Positions 6,468 to 8,362 of a stretch of DNA of 8,362 nt are shown here, piece by piece. The stretch comes from Candidatus Tectimicrobiota bacterium. Lineage in GTDB: Bacteria; JACPSX01. Under the pieces are notes generated by a model. The model made no database searches. It saw only the letters and a program-made list of their open reading frames with translations, and had not been told where the DNA came from. The stretch is taken from positions 1 through 8,362 of the forward strand of contig JACPSX010000021.1 of the NCBI GenBank assembly GCA_016193065.1, written 5' to 3'. Every line of letters starts with the position of its first letter. Position 1 is the stretch's first letter. Position numbers and translations under genes: made by a program.

Positions 6468-7210
6468 GCTGCGTCCGGATTTTCGATCATGCCATCCCGC
6501 AGGCGCACGATCCGGTCGGCGCGAGCGCCTACTTCGGCACTGTGTGTGGCCAGGACCAGGGTTTTCCCGCGTTGGCGGCAGAGATCGAGAAGAAGGGCAA
6601 GGACCTCGAGCCCTACCTGAGAGTCCAGGTTCCCGGTGGGCTCGTCGGCTAAAACAATTTGCGGATCGTTGGCCAAAGCCCGGGCCAGGGCCACCCGCTG
6701 CATTTCCCCGCCGGAAAGCTGATAGGCTTTCTGCCGGGCCCGGTGTCCCAGATGAACGCGATCGAGGAGTTCACTTACCTGCGCTTCCACTTTCATGGCC
6801 GGCTGCCCGTTTAAGTGCAAGGGGAGGGCCACATTTTCCCAAACCGTGAGGGTAGGCAGCAGATGAAAGAACTGAAAGATGATCCCCACATGCCGCCGGC
6901 GGAACAGTGTGAGATCTTTCTCTCCCATCGCGGCCAGGGAGTGCCCGGCCACCCAGACCTGTCCCGCAGTCGGAACGTCGAGCCCGCCCATAAGGTTCAA
7001 AAGCGTGGTCTTACCGCAGCCGCTGGGACCCATGAGGGCAAGCGCTTCCCCCCGGGCGACCCGCACCGTAGCCCCCCGCAAGGCATGAACGGGCTCCGCC
7101 CCGTTCCAGTAGGTCTTGGTGACCCCTTCCAGGGCAATGGCCGGCTGTTCTCCTACTCCTCTCTTCTCCACGGACAATTCCAAGAAGACTCGCTGCCCAG
7201 AATATGTCAA
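6464..7210 (-). CDS. ABC transporter ATPase, LolD/MacB/FtsE type (AttE-like)
   Basis: A 248-residue nucleotide-binding subunit that would power the FtsX-type permease encoded next to it. All motifs are intact (numbering from the TTG start): Walker [10 protein letters not shown] (61-69), Q-loop Gln113 in [18 protein letters not shown], signature [16 protein letters not shown] (164-179), Walker [14 protein letters not shown] (185-197) and H-switch His223 in LATHS. The sequence through the Q-loop and signature is typical of the LolD/MacB group. Its TGA stop overlaps the permease ATG. The start is uncertain. TTG at 7210 gives the longest form, but its nearest AGGA (7229-7226) is about 15 nt away. 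GTG at 7171 (235 residues) is an alternative that still keeps the whole domain, which begins near [11 protein letters not shown]. It lies 17 nt after the URO-D-like gene, so cotranscription is likely. Confidence 0.93.
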   Translation of the reverse strand: MTYSGQRVFLELSVEKRGVGEQPAIALEGVTKTYWNGAEPVHALRGATVRVARGEALALMGPSGCGKTTLLNLMGGLDVPTAGQVWVAGHSLAAMGEKDLTLFRRRHVGIIFQFFHLLPTLTVWENVALPLHLNGQPAMKVEAQVSELLDRVHLGHRARQKAYQLSGGEMQRVALARALANDPQIVLADEPTGNLDSQVGLEVLALLLDLCRQRGKTLVLATHSAEVGARADRIVRLRDGMIENPDAA

Positions 7211-7227
7211 CTGGGGATTGTGAATTC

Positions 7228-8202
7228 CTAAAGGGTGGTCAGGAGTTTCATGAGATTGTGAAACTGTTGAGCAGGAATCTCAGGGTCCATTTCACCGGGA
7301 GTTACAAAAAACCATTCTCTCCCCAAGGAATCCCCCCAGGAGACCCGGTTCTTCAACGCCTCCTCTTCCCCGGCAAGGGCAGGTGCAGACAGAGGAACCC
7401 CGATCGGGCAATTCACCCGCCCGGCAGCTTCCCGGAAAAACTCGGCCGGCTGGTCTGTCAGGAAGGCAACCGCGTCGACCTGCACCTCTGCCAGGGAATC
7501 CAGAACCGCCAGGTCTGCAGGGCCATCCAGGGCCATCACCAAGGGGGCCTCAAAGTAGTTTGCCACGTTTACCTGAGGCCGGAAGAGGTCGGCAAGTAAC
7601 TCCTTTCCCCAATTCCCCGGAACCGCCGGGACTGCATCCAGGAGGAGAAGGACCTCTGTTCTGATCTCGCAGAACTTCTTGAGAAGCCCGAGGCTCACCT
7701 CACCGCAGGTCAGCACCAGCTCCTCGGCAGCCGCGCTCTCCCTGCGAAACTCGCAGAGAAAGGAAGCTCCCGCCAACTGCCGAGCCAGCAAAAAAGGTCC
7801 GGGCACAACGCCAGCCACCCGGGGCGAACCTCGAAATTCAGCCAAGAGCCTGCGGGTGGCTTCCAGGACCACGGGCACGGCGCCCCGTTCTTCCCAGCCG
7901 GCGGGCCGGAAGCGCTCCATCTCCTGCACAGAGGACAGCAAAGGAACCGCAATCCGCTTCTCGCCGGCCTCCCACCCGCACGATGCGCCGCAGGCTTCGG
8001 CCAGCAGAGCGCGGTCAAAGTGATTGCTGACGATCCGGTAACCAAACAGGCGCTGGGCGGAGCGCAAGCAGCGGGTCAACGTTCCCGGATCCCTTTCAAG
8101 TTCCGCAGCCGATACCTGCTCCAGCGCGCCCGCCAGCCGATAGACCAGAGGGAAGAAGGGCCGCCCCCCGCCTCCAATCATCTCCAACAAAGTGCCCGCC
8201 AT
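7228..8202 (-). CDS. Uroporphyrinogen decarboxylase-like protein (URO-D/MtaA superfamily)
   Basis: A 324-residue TIM-barrel-type protein. Recognition rests on the spacing of family blocks: RPFFPLVYRLAGALEQVS near the N-terminus (14-31), LRSAQRLFGYRIVSNHFD (46-63), VAGVVPGPFLLARQLAG (129-145), LLLLDAVP (185-192) and the C-terminal FFVTPGEMDPEIPAQQFHNL (298-317), which matches the '(F/L)x(T)xGxExPPxTPxEN' end of the superfamily. The N-terminal Arg-rich substrate loop of true HemE is not seen, nor is a clear His-x-Cys...Cys zinc site of corrinoid methyltransferases. It is therefore probably neither standard HemE nor a standard MtaA. I prefer ATG 8202, because GGAG (8211-8208) lies 5 nt before it. 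The slightly longer GTG start at 8208 abuts that site. An in-frame stop precedes at 8214-8212. It is the first complete gene of the leftward operon; a link to the transporter is not obvious. Confidence 0.8.
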   Translation of the reverse strand: MAGTLLEMIGGGGRPFFPLVYRLAGALEQVSAAELERDPGTLTRCLRSAQRLFGYRIVSNHFDRALLAEACGASCGWEAGEKRIAVPLLSSVQEMERFRPAGWEERGAVPVVLEATRRLLAEFRGSPRVAGVVPGPFLLARQLAGASFLCEFRRESAAAEELVLTCGEVSLGLLKKFCEIRTEVLLLLDAVPAVPGNWGKELLADLFRPQVNVANYFEAPLVMALDGPADLAVLDSLAEVQVDAVAFLTDQPAEFFREAAGRVNCPIGVPLSAPALAGEEEALKNRVSWGDSLGREWFFVTPGEMDPEIPAQQFHNLMKLLTTL

Positions 8203-8280
8203 TTCCACTCCCTACAACGTACCCGCGAGAACTCCACTGCGAATATTGTCCCGCGGAGCTCATTCGGAAATCATCTCCTC

Positions 8281-8362
8281 TTAACACGACACTTGCATAC
8301 CGTCAAGGCCGGTCAACTCTCGGTAGTATCCTAATTTGATCTTGTTGTCTTGGTGGCGATGA
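8281..8362 (-). CDS. Possible C-terminal end of an off-window gene (partial)
   Basis: From the right edge leftward, one minus-strand frame is open for 26 codons and ends in TAA (8283-8281), reading HRHQDNKIKLGYYRELTGLDGMQVSC. The composition looks protein-like and the codons are ordinary, but a run of this length can occur by chance, and I do not recognise the family. If real, it would be the gene before the URO-D-like gene in the same operon, with a gap of about 78 bp that contains GAGGAG (8280-8275). Confidence 0.35.
   Translation of the reverse strand, partial: HRHQDNKIKLGYYRELTGLDGMQVSC

Noticed and set aside
7518-7537. Perfect tandem duplication CAGGGCCATC x2
   Set aside because: It lies in frame-neutral coding sequence of the URO-D-like gene (around MALDGPAD) and is only two copies of 10 bp, so likely chance or a small slippage event.
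8096-8263. Minus-strand small ORF starting MSSAGQYSQW with GAGGAG upstream
   Set aside because: It overlaps most of the N-terminal coding region of the URO-D-like gene in another frame and has low-complexity Gly/Arg content. The ribosome-site spacing is about 11 nt.
1-8362. CRISPR array, tRNA, rRNA, riboswitch or transposase gene
   Set aside because: I saw no regularly spaced repeats, cloverleaf-like sequence, conserved rRNA words or transposase motifs.

Overview
The window is an 8.4 kb piece of a fairly GC-rich bacterial chromosome. It holds no rRNA, tRNA, CRISPR array or transposase that I can see. The gene types suggest a free-living Gram-negative from an environmental lineage: a two-component toxin-antitoxin pair, a nitrilase-type amidase, a LolCDE/MacB-type ABC system with a secreted lipocalin-like partner, and a uroporphyrinogen-decarboxylase-like protein. 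The dispersed palindromic repeat is of a style I associate with deltaproteobacterial and similar uncultured genomes. I cannot fix the taxon from sequence alone.

Left part, plus strand (about 197-1972). A small acidic antitoxin (197-436) overlaps a PemK/MazF-family endoribonuclease toxin (433-774, TTG start). A gene-free stretch follows, most of it a nested inverted-repeat element (about 817-1067) that looks like a MITE or composite REP element. Next is a candidate promoter (1111-1139) and a carbon-nitrogen hydrolase of the Nit1/Nit2 type (1160-1972) with an intact Glu-Lys-Cys triad. It meets the next gene tail to tail with a 4-bp overlap.

Right part, minus strand (8362 down to 1969). All genes run leftward and are packed like an operon. 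In transcription order they are: a possible C-terminal end of an off-window gene (8361-8281), a URO-D-like protein (8202-7228), an ABC ATPase (7210-6464), a large two-FtsX-unit permease (6467-4119) whose last part lies in another frame (4119-3889), a secreted AttH/CrtC-like lipocalin-fold protein (3880-2762) and a HAD-family phosphatase-like protein (2676-1969). The ATPase, permease and AttH-like genes together match an AttEFGH-type system. In such systems an FtsX-type transporter works at the inner membrane with a secreted lipocalin-like protein, probably handling a hydrophobic or envelope substrate.

The most notable point is the permease. Its predicted C-terminal membrane segments continue in the -1 frame across a TGATG stop/start junction. 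This is a recent frameshift, a sequencing error, or a permease made as two translationally coupled pieces. The HAD protein also has Asn where the family's general acid/base Asp normally sits.
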